Of a stretch of DNA of 64,000 nt, positions 51,398 to 59,123 are shown in pieces. The notes below the pieces were generated by a model. It saw only the letters and a list, made by a program, of their open reading frames with translations. It did no database searches and had not been told where the DNA came from. Made by a program: the position numbers and the translations under genes. Position 1 is the stretch's first letter. Every line of letters begins with the position of its first letter. Origin of the DNA: JBBRZM01 sp963813635 (GTDB taxonomy: Bacteria > Actinomycetota > Acidimicrobiia > IMCC26256 > JBBRZM01); assembly GCA_963813635.1 (NCBI GenBank), contig CAWEZO010000002.1, forward strand, positions 868,001 to 932,000, in the 5' to 3' direction.

Positions 51398-52306
51398 ATG
51401 CGCGTGCTCCTCATCGTCAACACGACCGCGTCCGCGGTGACCGCCCGCCGCCGGGTACGGATCCAACGCGCGCTCAGCGCCGACCACCGCCTCGAGGTGA
51501 CCGAGACCTCGCGACGCGGCCATGCTGCCCGAATCGCGCGCGGCGCCGCGTACGACGGCGTCGACGTCGTGGCCGTGCTCGCTGGCGACGGCACCCTCAA
51601 CGAAGCCGCCGATGGCCTCGCCGGTACGCGCACTGCCCTCGCGCCACTGCCCGGTGGTTCCACCAACGTGTTCGCGCGCACGATCGGCGTCTCCGCAGAT
51701 CCCGTCGAGGCCACCAACCAGCTCGTGCACTCACTCGAGCGACGGTCGTTTCTCCGCATCGGCATCGGCGTCGCCAACGGGCGGCGCTTCCTGTTCCACC
51801 TCGGCGCCGGCTTCGACGCCGCCGTCATCCACCAGGTCGAGCGCCGATCCACGCTCAAGCGCCACGCCGCCCACGCGCTGTTCATCTTCTACGCCTTCAA
51901 TACCTGGTTTCGTCATTACGACCGCTCGATCAGATTCGACATCAAGGCCGACGACGAAGACTTGGCCACCGGTGCCTACGTCGTCGTCAGCAACACCAGC
52001 CCCTACACGTACCTCGGGTCGCGGCCGCTGATCATCAACCCGCACGCCGGTCTCGATCGCGCGCTCGCGATCACCATGTTCCGCGACTTGTCGATCGGTG
52101 CGCTGATACCCGCGACCATCTCGGCACTCGGGCAGGCGCGCCTGACCGAGCGCCACCCTCGTATCGAGATGCGCAGCGACGTCACCCGCCTCACGATCGC
52201 GGGTGACCGGGAGTTCGCCTGGCAGGTCGACGGCGACTATCTCGGGCTCGTCAGTCACCTCGACGTGCACTACGAGCCCGAGGCGCTCACGATCGTGCTC
52301 CCCTGA
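51398..52306 (+). CDS. Diacylglycerol/sphingosine kinase-family lipid kinase
   Basis: The protein has 302 residues from ATG 51398. The catalytic domain starts 'MRVLLIVNTTASAVTARRR', followed by the nucleotide loop 'VVAVLAGDGTLNEAADGL' (GDGT-x-N-E) and 'ALAPLPGGSTNVFARTIG' (P-G-G-S-x-N-x-F-A-R), and a C-terminal beta-rich domain with 'FLFHLGAGFDAAVIHQVE' and 'VSNTSPYTYLG'. This is the DgkB/YegS/LCB5 family, which phosphorylates diacylglycerol or related lipids at the membrane; the exact lipid is unknown. A strong bidirectional hairpin ends the transcript. Confidence 0.9.
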   Translation: MRVLLIVNTTASAVTARRRVRIQRALSADHRLEVTETSRRGHAARIARGAAYDGVDVVAVLAGDGTLNEAADGLAGTRTALAPLPGGSTNVFARTIGVSADPVEATNQLVHSLERRSFLRIGIGVANGRRFLFHLGAGFDAAVIHQVERRSTLKRHAAHALFIFYAFNTWFRHYDRSIRFDIKADDEDLATGAYVVVSNTSPYTYLGSRPLIINPHAGLDRALAITMFRDLSIGALIPATISALGQARLTERHPRIEMRSDVTRLTIAGDREFAWQVDGDYLGLVSHLDVHYEPEALTIVLP

Positions 52307-52316
52307 CGAACGCGAC

Positions 52317-52362
52317 CGTTTGTGCGATCGGGCCCCCTATAGGGGCCCTGATCGCACAAACG
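52317..52362. terminator. Strong bidirectional hairpin between lipid kinase and GDPD genes
   Basis: CGTTTGTGCGATCGGGCCCC (52317-52336) pairs with the rest up to 52362 with one bulged T and a small CTATA loop, a ~20-bp stem. It sits 10 bp after one stop and 9 bp before the other gene's stop, exactly where two convergent transcripts would end. Its outer arm is shared with the inverted repeat at 27208-27253. Confidence 0.8.
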
Positions 52363-52370
52363 CTGGACGT

Positions 52371-53105
52371 TCAATCGCCGTGGAGCACGCGTCGGGCAAC
52401 GTCGGGCACGTCGGTCACGATGCCGTCGACTCCGGCGGCGTCGAGCCGGCGCATCTCGGCCTCGTCGTTGACCGTCCACACGTTGATCGTGATCCCGAGC
52501 GCGCCGGCTCGCTCCACGACCGCTGTCGCCGTTGCGCCGGCGATCGAGCGCACGTCGGGATGCAACGCATGATGGCCGCGATCATGAACGATCGGGAGCG
52601 CGTCGAGCGGGTCGAACCCGACCATGGTGAGAAAGCCGGTCTGGATCGACGGGTCGAGCTCGCGGACACGATCGATCGACTGCAGGTTGAACGACGACAC
52701 CAGCACGTCGTCGCGCCGCGAACGCGATGCGAGCAACTCGACGAGTGCGTGCACCGCGCCTTCACCGGGATCGTGATCGGGGTCGCCGGGCAGGTTCTTC
52801 ACCTCGATGTTGACGAGCATCTCCGGGCACGCATCGAGTACCTCTTCGAGCGTCGGCAGCGCCGGTTGTGCAGCACGAATCTCTGCCAACGAGCGTTCAG
52901 CGGTGACGCCGAGCCCGGGCACCTCCGCGTCGTGATGTACGACGAGGACGCCATCGGCGCTGCGATGCACGTCGAGCTCGACGCCGTCCGCACCCTGCGC
53001 ACCCGCGGCGAGAAACGCTTCGATGGTGTTCTCCGGCGCGACGCGGTTGGCGCCGCGGTGGGCCAGGACACGGGGCCGAGCGTGAGGCGGACCCAGACCG
53101 GTCAT
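52371..53105 (-). CDS. Glycerophosphodiester phosphodiesterase
   Basis: The enzyme hydrolyses glycerophosphodiesters to glycerol 3-phosphate and an alcohol. The 244-residue protein has the TIM-barrel motifs 'RVLAHRGANRVAPENTIEAF' (H-R-G and E-N-T), 'GADGVELDVHRSADGVLVVHHD' (E-L-D and H-D metal ligands), 'MLVNIEVKNLPGD', 'VLVSSFNLQSI' and 'INVWTVNDEAEMRRL'. No signal peptide is seen, so it is probably cytoplasmic, like the UgpQ type. It is convergent with the lipid kinase. The frame is intact. Confidence 0.92.
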   Translation of the reverse strand: MTGLGPPHARPRVLAHRGANRVAPENTIEAFLAAGAQGADGVELDVHRSADGVLVVHHDAEVPGLGVTAERSLAEIRAAQPALPTLEEVLDACPEMLVNIEVKNLPGDPDHDPGEGAVHALVELLASRSRRDDVLVSSFNLQSIDRVRELDPSIQTGFLTMVGFDPLDALPIVHDRGHHALHPDVRSIAGATATAVVERAGALGITINVWTVNDEAEMRRLDAAGVDGIVTDVPDVARRVLHGD

Positions 53106-53294
53106 TGCGGGCGCATGCTACGCAGCCCCTTCTCCGGCGGAGGAGAACGGCAGGTCAAGGCCCTTGCGCGATTGTTCTCGCGGCAAATATCGTCTGCGTG
53201 GCGCTCTAGGGGCAGGACCCGGGGAGCTTTGTGAACGTGCGCACGAGCATTCGGCAGGTCGCACGTAGAGAACGTTCGACCCGGAGGCATCCTC

Positions 53295-53591
53295 GTGGCG
53301 CTGACCTGGATTCGCACCCACGACTGGGACATCGACGCGTGGCGTCACCGCTCCGCGTGTCGCGATTCCGATCCTGAGGTCTTCTTTCCGATCGGCAGCA
53401 CCGGTTCCGCGCTCGACCAGATCGAGACCGCGAAGCGAATTTGCACCGCGTGCGAGGCGCACGACGAGTGCCTCGAGTTCTCGCTGGCCACGAATCAGGA
53501 GGCCGGCGTCTGGGGTGGCACGACCGAAGAGGAGCGGCGCAAGCTCCGCAAGGCCTGGCTGGCCAAGCAGCGTCGCGCCGAGGCCGTCTAG
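53295..53591 (+). CDS. WhiB-family Fe-S transcriptional regulator
   Basis: The protein has 98 residues from GTG 53295. The four cluster ligands are Cys22, Cys50, Cys53 and Cys59 (C-x27-C-x2-C-x5-C), followed by the 'GVWGGTTEEERRKLRKA' turn and basic tail that contacts DNA and sigma factor. WhiB proteins respond to NO and O2 through a 4Fe-4S cluster. The PdtaS-type kinase lies on the other strand beyond an IS110 element; in mycobacteria whiB1 and pdtaS are direct neighbours, so this is probably the WhiB1 orthologue. The 190-bp upstream region (53106-53294) has no gene and presumably holds its promoter. Confidence 0.93.
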   Translation: MALTWIRTHDWDIDAWRHRSACRDSDPEVFFPIGSTGSALDQIETAKRICTACEAHDECLEFSLATNQEAGVWGGTTEEERRKLRKAWLAKQRRAEAV

Positions 53592-55060
53592 ACATCCCAC
53601 GGGTCGTAGGTGTCAAGCGGCGAGTTGGGTGCGGTGTGCCCAGGCGGTGTGTTCGTCGTAGAGCGTGCCGTGGTCGAGGCAGCCGTGGAGGATGCCGACG
53701 AGCCGATTCCCGAGCGCGCGTAGGGCCCGGTTGTGAGTGTCGCCAGCGGCGCGGTGTTGGTCGTAGAAGGTGCGTGCCCCTGGGCTGGTGGTGAGCGCGC
53801 AGAACGCCCACTGGTGGCAGGCGTCGGCGAGGCGTTTGTTACGGGCGTAGCGGGCGAGCACGACTCGGTGTTTGCCCGAGGCGCGGGTGATGGGTGACGT
53901 ACCGGCGTAATTCTTGCGACACTTGGCGTTCGCGTAGCGGTTCGGGTCATCTCCGAACTCTGCGAGCACCCGGGCGCCCAGGATCATCCCCAGTCCTGGC
54001 ACGGATCGGATGATCTTGGCGTCCGGGTGCAACTCAAAATGCTCGGACAGTTCCGTCTCGAGCCGATCGACCTGGACGGTCAACTCGACGGCGACCGCGA
54101 CCAGCGCGGTGACGGTCGCGCCCATCGAGGCAGCGACGACCGGTGGGGCTTCGAGCTGCTCGGCCCGCAACGCCGTCTGGATCTCGATCGCTCGCTCATC
54201 GATGCGGCGTTGGCGGCGACCGCGCCGCAACGCCGAGGCGATCTTCGAGCGTGACAGGCCCCGTCCCAACGTCGGGGTCGGCGCGATCGCCAGCACCGCC
54301 AACGCGTCACCGGAACCAAGATCGTCGAACGCTTCCAGCACGGCTGGATAGAACTCCCGCAGCGTCGAGCGCAGCTGGTTGAGTTGACGTTGTCGGGTCC
54401 AGATCAAGCGCTGATGTGCCCGCGCGAGCACCTTGATCGCCTCTCCGAGGTCGCTGTCACCAGCCACGGGCCGATGATTGTGACCATCGGTGCGAGCGAG
54501 CTCGGCAAGCACGAACGCATCGCCCGGATCGGACTTCGCGCCCGATGTCGAGTACCGCTCCCGATATCGAGACGCCGACATCGGATTCACCGCCAGCACC
54601 CGATACCCGGACGCGACCAACGCCGCGACGAACAGGCCCCGGTCGGTCTCGGTCGCGATCGTCACCTCGCCGAGTTCTTCCACGAACGGCGCGAGGAGCT
54701 CATGGAACCGTGCGACGCCCTCGACGCCTTCGGGCAGTCGAGCCTTGGCGAGCCGCCGACCCTGATCGTCTTCGACATGGATGTCGTGATGGGCCTCCGC
54801 CCAGTCATGACCCACAAACACCTTCACCACTCCAAGTCCTCCTCGTCGTCGGTTGTCGAGCCCGAGGCGACCAGCAGCTCGCTAATGGTTCAGTGCTCGA
54901 GGCACGTCATCCCACCAGTTGTCCAAGGTCGACCTCACCAACCAGCAGACGCACGATCTAGACGTAGAACTCAAAGTCCTGCGCTGGCGAGTGCTGACCT
55001 GCCGGCGGCTCGGGACCATCCTCACCCGCTCCGCGCACGAGGTGGTCGACCCCCATTAGC
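53592..55060. mobile_element. IS110-family insertion sequence between whiB and pdtaS (limits approximate)
   Basis: The ~1.4-kb segment contains a single intact IS110 transposase (53613-54830) and a 230-bp non-coding flank on its 5' side (54831-55060), where IS110 elements carry a structured non-coding end that in recent work encodes a bridge RNA. IS110 elements have no clear terminal inverted repeats, so the ends cannot be set exactly. A short stop-free stretch at 54930-55060 on the plus strand (…VDLTNQQTHDLDVELKVLRW…) lacks a start and may be a remnant. Confidence 0.75.
53613..54830 (-). CDS. IS110-family transposase
   Basis: The 405-residue protein is full length and uninterrupted. The N-terminal RuvC-like DEDD domain shows 'VKVFVGHDWAEAHHDIHV' (first Asp), 'VTIATETDRGLFVAALVAS' (Glu) and 'YSTSGAKSDPGDAFVLAELAR' (the two later Asp residues). 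A coiled-coil middle is followed by the C-terminal transposase_20 domain ('IIRSVPGLGMILGARVLAEFGD', 'NYAGTSPITRASGKHR') with the conserved Ser in the 'AGTSPIT' region. The element may still be active. Confidence 0.93.
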   Translation of the reverse strand: MVKVFVGHDWAEAHHDIHVEDDQGRRLAKARLPEGVEGVARFHELLAPFVEELGEVTIATETDRGLFVAALVASGYRVLAVNPMSASRYRERYSTSGAKSDPGDAFVLAELARTDGHNHRPVAGDSDLGEAIKVLARAHQRLIWTRQRQLNQLRSTLREFYPAVLEAFDDLGSGDALAVLAIAPTPTLGRGLSRSKIASALRRGRRQRRIDERAIEIQTALRAEQLEAPPVVAASMGATVTALVAVAVELTVQVDRLETELSEHFELHPDAKIIRSVPGLGMILGARVLAEFGDDPNRYANAKCRKNYAGTSPITRASGKHRVVLARYARNKRLADACHQWAFCALTTSPGARTFYDQHRAAGDTHNRALRALGNRLVGILHGCLDHGTLYDEHTAWAHRTQLAA

Positions 55061-55068
55061 GCCGTTCG

Positions 55069-56541
55069 CTATAACGCGGCCGGCGGCATCGGCTTCAACG
55101 GCACACGCAGGTGCACGCGCGTACCGTTGTCGTCACGCATCTCGATCGAACCGCCGAGCTCGCCGGTCACGAGCGCGTGCACGATAGACAGGCCGAGGCC
55201 CTTCGAGCGCTCGAGCGTGAACCCGGTTGGCAGGCCGACACCGTCGTCGTGCACGTCGACGACCAGCTCGCCATCCTCGCGTGCGAGTCGGAGCCGTACG
55301 TGTCCGACTGTCTGGCCGTCACGGTCGCGCGGAAACGCATGGTCCACCGCGTTCTGCATCAGTTCGTTGAGCACGACCGCGAGGGGCGTCGCCAGGTCGC
55401 CGGGCAGGTCGCCCGCGTCGCCCTCGACCTCGAATCGCAGCTGGCCGTCGGGCGTCGAGACCGTGTCCTCCACCACCCGCACGAGCGGACGGACGATCTC
55501 GTCGAACGAGACGACGTCACGCGCGTCGCGCGCGAGCGTCTCGTGCACGATCGCGATCGAACGGATCCGCCGTTCCGACTCCTCGATCGCCTGCTGCGCC
55601 TCCGGCGACTCCAGCCGGCGGCCCTGCAGGCGCAAGAGCGCGGCGATGGTCTGCAGGTTGTTCTTCACCCGATGGTGGATCTCGCGGATCGTCGCGTCCT
55701 TCGAGAGCAGCATCCGGTCACGCCGGCGGAGATCGGTGACATCGCGCACGAGAATCACCACACCGACCGACTTGCCCGCTTCGAGGAGTGGAACGGCCCG
55801 CAACGCGAGCGACGTGTCACCGCGCTCGAGCTCTTCGTCGACCGGCAGCCGCAACCGCAGTGCGGCATCGACGGCATCCTGGTCGAGGCCGACCTCCGCC
55901 AGCTGCAGACCGGAGGTGTAGGCGTGGATGCCGAGACGGTGCAGGGAGCTGACGGCGTTAGGGCTGGCGAAGCGGATACGCCCGTCGGCGTCGAGCACGA
56001 TCACGCCGTCACCCACCCGTGGCGCGTCCTCGTACTCCACCTCGTCACGACCGAACGGGAAGCTTCCCTCGGCAAGCATGCGCGCGAACCGGTCGAACAC
56101 GTCGAGGTAGAAGCGTTCGAGCTCCCCGGGGCGCCGTCCCGACGTCGTCGGTGTCTCGCGGGTGACGATGCCGATCAGCGCGCCGCGATGTCGCACCGGT
56201 ATGCACTCGATGCGGGCGCGTTCCTTGGACGAGAGCACGGTGGCGTCACCTTCGATGATGTCGCCCACGCGCCAGGCGCGTGTGACCAATGGCCGCTCCA
56301 CCTCGTCGACGACGGTGCCCACCATGTCGGCGGGGTACAAGGTCTGGCCCGTGGTGGGCCGCACCTGCGCGAGCACGATGAAGCGATGGCCCTCCTCGCC
56401 CGCGATCGGCGCCAGGAGCAGGAGGTCGGAGAAGCACAGGTCGGCGAGGGGTTGCCACGACGCCACGAGCCGTTGCACGTGCGAGAGCGCGTCGCGCTCG
56501 ATCGACGTGTGCGTCAGCGCCATCTCCGGGAGGGTGATCAC
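55069..56541 (-). CDS. pdtaS: PdtaS-type sensor histidine kinase
   Basis: The 490-residue protein has the PdtaS order: an N-terminal GAF-like sensor ('LCFSDLLLLAPIAGEEGHRFIVLAQVRPTTGQTLYP'), a PAS domain ('GVIVLDADGRIRFASPNAV…'), the HisKA_2 dimerisation helix with 'IREIHHRVKNNLQTIAALLRLQ' (phospho-His), and the HATPase ('VVLNELMQNAVDHAFP', 'DDGVGLPTG', 'GLGLSIVHAL'). The partner is an RNA-binding ANTAR response regulator, PdtaR, not in this window. It starts at GTG 56541, preceded by TACGAT placed as a leaderless -10 element; ATG 56523 is an alternative. The neighbouring whiB gene matches the mycobacterial whiB1-pdtaS arrangement. Confidence 0.92.
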   Translation of the reverse strand: MITLPEMALTHTSIERDALSHVQRLVASWQPLADLCFSDLLLLAPIAGEEGHRFIVLAQVRPTTGQTLYPADMVGTVVDEVERPLVTRAWRVGDIIEGDATVLSSKERARIECIPVRHRGALIGIVTRETPTTSGRRPGELERFYLDVFDRFARMLAEGSFPFGRDEVEYEDAPRVGDGVIVLDADGRIRFASPNAVSSLHRLGIHAYTSGLQLAEVGLDQDAVDAALRLRLPVDEELERGDTSLALRAVPLLEAGKSVGVVILVRDVTDLRRRDRMLLSKDATIREIHHRVKNNLQTIAALLRLQGRRLESPEAQQAIEESERRIRSIAIVHETLARDARDVVSFDEIVRPLVRVVEDTVSTPDGQLRFEVEGDAGDLPGDLATPLAVVLNELMQNAVDHAFPRDRDGQTVGHVRLRLAREDGELVVDVHDDGVGLPTGFTLERSKGLGLSIVHALVTGELGGSIEMRDDNGTRVHLRVPLKPMPPAAL

Positions 56542-56580
56542 CGATCAATCGTACCGGCGCGCCCGCGCGGCGCCGGGCGT

Positions 56581-57850
56581 CTATCCCCCCGCGGGAGCGC
56601 GGGATCGATGGCTCGGGTGCGCCGAACAGCGCCTCGGCCATGTGGGCGAGGCCGCTGACATCCGCGATGTCGATCTCGGAGTTGGGAACCGTCACGACGA
56701 CCTCGGGAACGCGACCGAGCTCGGCTCGCAGCTCGGCCTCACGCTTCGCCACGACGGCGAAATTCTGGAACGACTCGCCGATGGTGCGCAGCACCCTGGC
56801 CGTGTGGTCACGATCGCCGAGCTCCCGGTCGCCGAGCGCGGCGAGCCGTTCCGCGGTCGGTGCCGCGTCGCTGCACAACGTCGCGGCCGCGCGGTCGCCA
56901 TCGGCGGAGAGCAGATAGCGCGGCAACGTCTTGTTGAGCACGAGCGCGCCGAGGTGGTAATCGCGCTTGACCAGCTCTGCACAGAAGAACTCGGCCTCCC
57001 GTAACGGGGCGCCTTCGAGCGTCGTGACCACTGCGAACGTCGTGCGTCGATCGTGCAGCAGTCGCTCGACGGCCTCGGCGCGCTTGACGAAACCCGCGTA
57101 CATGGTTTGGAAGTTGAGGAAGAACTCGGCGATGTCCTGCAGGAACTGGCTGCCGAGCAGGCGGTCGGCCATTTGGTAGAACGGGCGGCTCGCGAAGTTG
57201 ATCATCCGTGCCCCGCGCTTGCCGCCCACGCGGTACGGCGCGGTGAGCCAGCGCAGGAGTCGCCCGCCGAAGAAGTCGGCCATCCGCTTCGGTGCGTCGA
57301 GAAAATCGACCGCGTTTCGCGTCGGCGGCGTGTCGATGATGATCAGGTCGTACTTGCCGGAGGCATGAATCTCGTACAGGCGTTCCATGGCGATGTAGTC
57401 GTGACTCTGCACGAACCGACCCGTGATGTTGGTGTACAGCCGGTTTTCGAGAATGCGGTACGCCGTCTCCTCATCGGGCGCGTGCCGGAGCACCAGATCG
57501 TCCCACGACCGTTTAGTGTCGAGCATCGCGGCCCAGAGCTCGCCGCGCGGCTCGAGACCCGCGGTTTTCAACGCGTCGTCGGGCACTCTGCGTTCGACAT
57601 TGCCGAAGCCCTCCAAGCCGAGGGCGTTCGCAAGCCGGCGCGCCGGATCAATCGTGAGGACGAGCACCTTGCCGCCGAGACGGGTGGCCGCCGCGACGGC
57701 CGACGCGGCTGCGACCGAGGTCTTGCCCACGCCGCCCGAACCGCAGAAGACCACGATCTCCTTCGTGGCCAGCAGCGACTCGAGCGATCGGCCCCCGGTC
57801 GCGACTCGCCGGTCACCACTCAGCCGGGTGTGTTCGTCGGCCCGGCTCAC
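56581..57850 (-). CDS. ArsA/GET3-like ATPase, second of a pair (frameshift at the C-terminus)
   Basis: This P-loop ATPase resembles mycobacterial Rv3680. The start is GTG 57850, overlapping the upstream gene's stop (GTGA). It has the deviant Walker A 'IVVFCGSGGVGKTSVAAASA', 'KVLVLTIDPARRLANALGL' (A-loop/switch I region, D-P-A), 'YDLIIIDTPPTRNAVDFLDAP' (switch II D-T-P-P-T), and 'GALVLNKTLPRYLL'. The frame runs on past the expected end at '…GAPEPSIPRSRGG' through a six-G run near 56584-56589; with one G fewer it stops at TAG 56581, just before pdtaS, giving ~422 residues. Pairs of these ATPases next to DUF3107 are typical of actinobacteria. Confidence 0.85.
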
Positions 57851-58806
57851 AGGCCCATCTCCTGTCGGAGTGAGTCGGCAACCATCCTGGTGACGCGCAG
57901 GCCGTGATCGCGGACGAAGAGGTACGGCAGGTACAGCATCGGAAGGTCGACCGACGAACGCAACCGGCTGAGTTGCACCGCGCGGGTACGCCGCAGCGAA
58001 ACCGCAAGGCGCGCGCCCTCCAGAACCGCCACCGCGCCCGGGCCCGCCCGCTCGGTGAGCACCGCCTCGGCCGGCGGCGTGCGCAACGCCTCGAAGACGT
58101 CCTCGTCGTCGCGGGTGAAGAGCTCGGGCAGCACCCGGTTGACCACCAGCGCGCCGAGCGGCACCGACAGCTGCGCGCGCGCCCGTTCGACGAGCTCGAT
58201 CGTCTCGTTGACGGGCATCTCTTCGGGGGTGGCGACGACGTTGAGGGCCGTGAGCGCAGGGTCGGAGAGGAGCTCGACCATCCAGTCGGTCTGCTGGCGC
58301 ACCTTGCCCACCGAGACCAGCTCCTGTATTGCACGCGGCGCGTCGAGCTGGCCGATGATGTGGCCGGTTGCGGCGGCGTCGACGATCACGACATCCCAGT
58401 CGGCGCGGCCCTCGAGCGACTCGCGCATTTCCCAGCACACCTTGCCGACCGTCAGGATCTCCTTCACGCCCGGCGCAGCGGTCGCGACGAAATCGAGCAC
58501 CTTGGCGAGGGGTCCGAGGCGTCCGAACACGGGGACGCGGAGATGCAACTTGAGGTACTCGCGCAGCGACGCTTCCGTGTTCATCGTCATCGCGAAGATG
58601 CCCGGTTGCACCTGGCGGGGTTCGAAGCCGACGGGCGGCCGCTCGAACAGGTCGGTGAGGTTGCCCTTCGAATCGCTTTCGACGACGAGCACGCGCTTGC
58701 CCTGGCCCGCGGCGAGCAACGCCATTGCGGCGGTCACCGTGCTCTTGCCGACTCCGCCCTTGCCGGTGAAGAACAGCAGGCGCCGCCCGAGAAGATCGGC
58801 CGGCAT
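57847..58806 (-). CDS. ArsA/GET3-like ATPase, first of a pair
   Basis: This 319-residue protein resembles mycobacterial Rv3679. ATG 58806 follows the DUF3107 stop by 4 bp. Motifs are 'RLLFFTGKGGVGKSTVTAAMA' (deviant Walker A), 'RVLVVESDSKGNLTDLFERP', 'WDVVIVDAAATGHIIGQLDAP' (switch II, D-A-A-A-T-G-H), 'VVATPEEMPVNETIELVERA' and 'GALVVNRVLPELF'. The eukaryotic relatives target tail-anchored proteins and some bacterial ones export arsenite; neither the C-x-C dimer motif nor an arsenite site is seen, so function is not assigned. It probably forms a heteromer with the next protein, whose start overlaps its stop. Confidence 0.88.
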   Translation of the reverse strand: MPADLLGRRLLFFTGKGGVGKSTVTAAMALLAAGQGKRVLVVESDSKGNLTDLFERPPVGFEPRQVQPGIFAMTMNTEASLREYLKLHLRVPVFGRLGPLAKVLDFVATAAPGVKEILTVGKVCWEMRESLEGRADWDVVIVDAAATGHIIGQLDAPRAIQELVSVGKVRQQTDWMVELLSDPALTALNVVATPEEMPVNETIELVERARAQLSVPLGALVVNRVLPELFTRDDEDVFEALRTPPAEAVLTERAGPGAVAVLEGARLAVSLRRTRAVQLSRLRSSVDLPMLYLPYLFVRDHGLRVTRMVADSLRQEMGL

Positions 58807-58810
58807 TGGA

Positions 58811-59041
58811 CTATGACCGCCCGAAGCCGACCTTCTGCGTGGCCTCTTCGTCGGCGATCTCCACGTAGGCGACCTTGTCGGCGGGCACGCCGACATGTCG
58901 GCCCTTCGCGTCTTCGAGCCAGAGCACGGGCGAGCCGCTCTTCAACGCGTCCTGGATCGATGCCTTGAGCTCGTCGGCCGAGCCATCGAGGTCGACCGTG
59001 AGCTCCTTGGCCGTGTAGACGACCCCGATCTTCACTTCCAT
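58811..59041 (-). CDS. DUF3107 family small protein
   Basis: This 76-residue protein starts at ATG 59041 ('MEVKIGVVYTAKELTVDLDG'), continues 'DELKASIQDALKSGSPVLWLEDAKGRHVGVPADKVAYVEIADEE' and ends 'TQKVGFGRS'. The alternating beta pattern, with a helix in the middle, and the end '…VGFG' are characteristic of DUF3107, an actinobacterial family of unknown role that is regularly encoded with the paired ArsA-like ATPases as here (4-bp spacing). Confidence 0.88.
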   Translation of the reverse strand: MEVKIGVVYTAKELTVDLDGSADELKASIQDALKSGSPVLWLEDAKGRHVGVPADKVAYVEIADEEATQKVGFGRS

Positions 59042-59123
59042 GGGCGTAGTCCTTTGCGGGCACGGCGGACGGGACGGAACGGCCGATCGTAGCCGCCGCC
59101 TCAAGTTGCGCCCGCGGCGGCGG

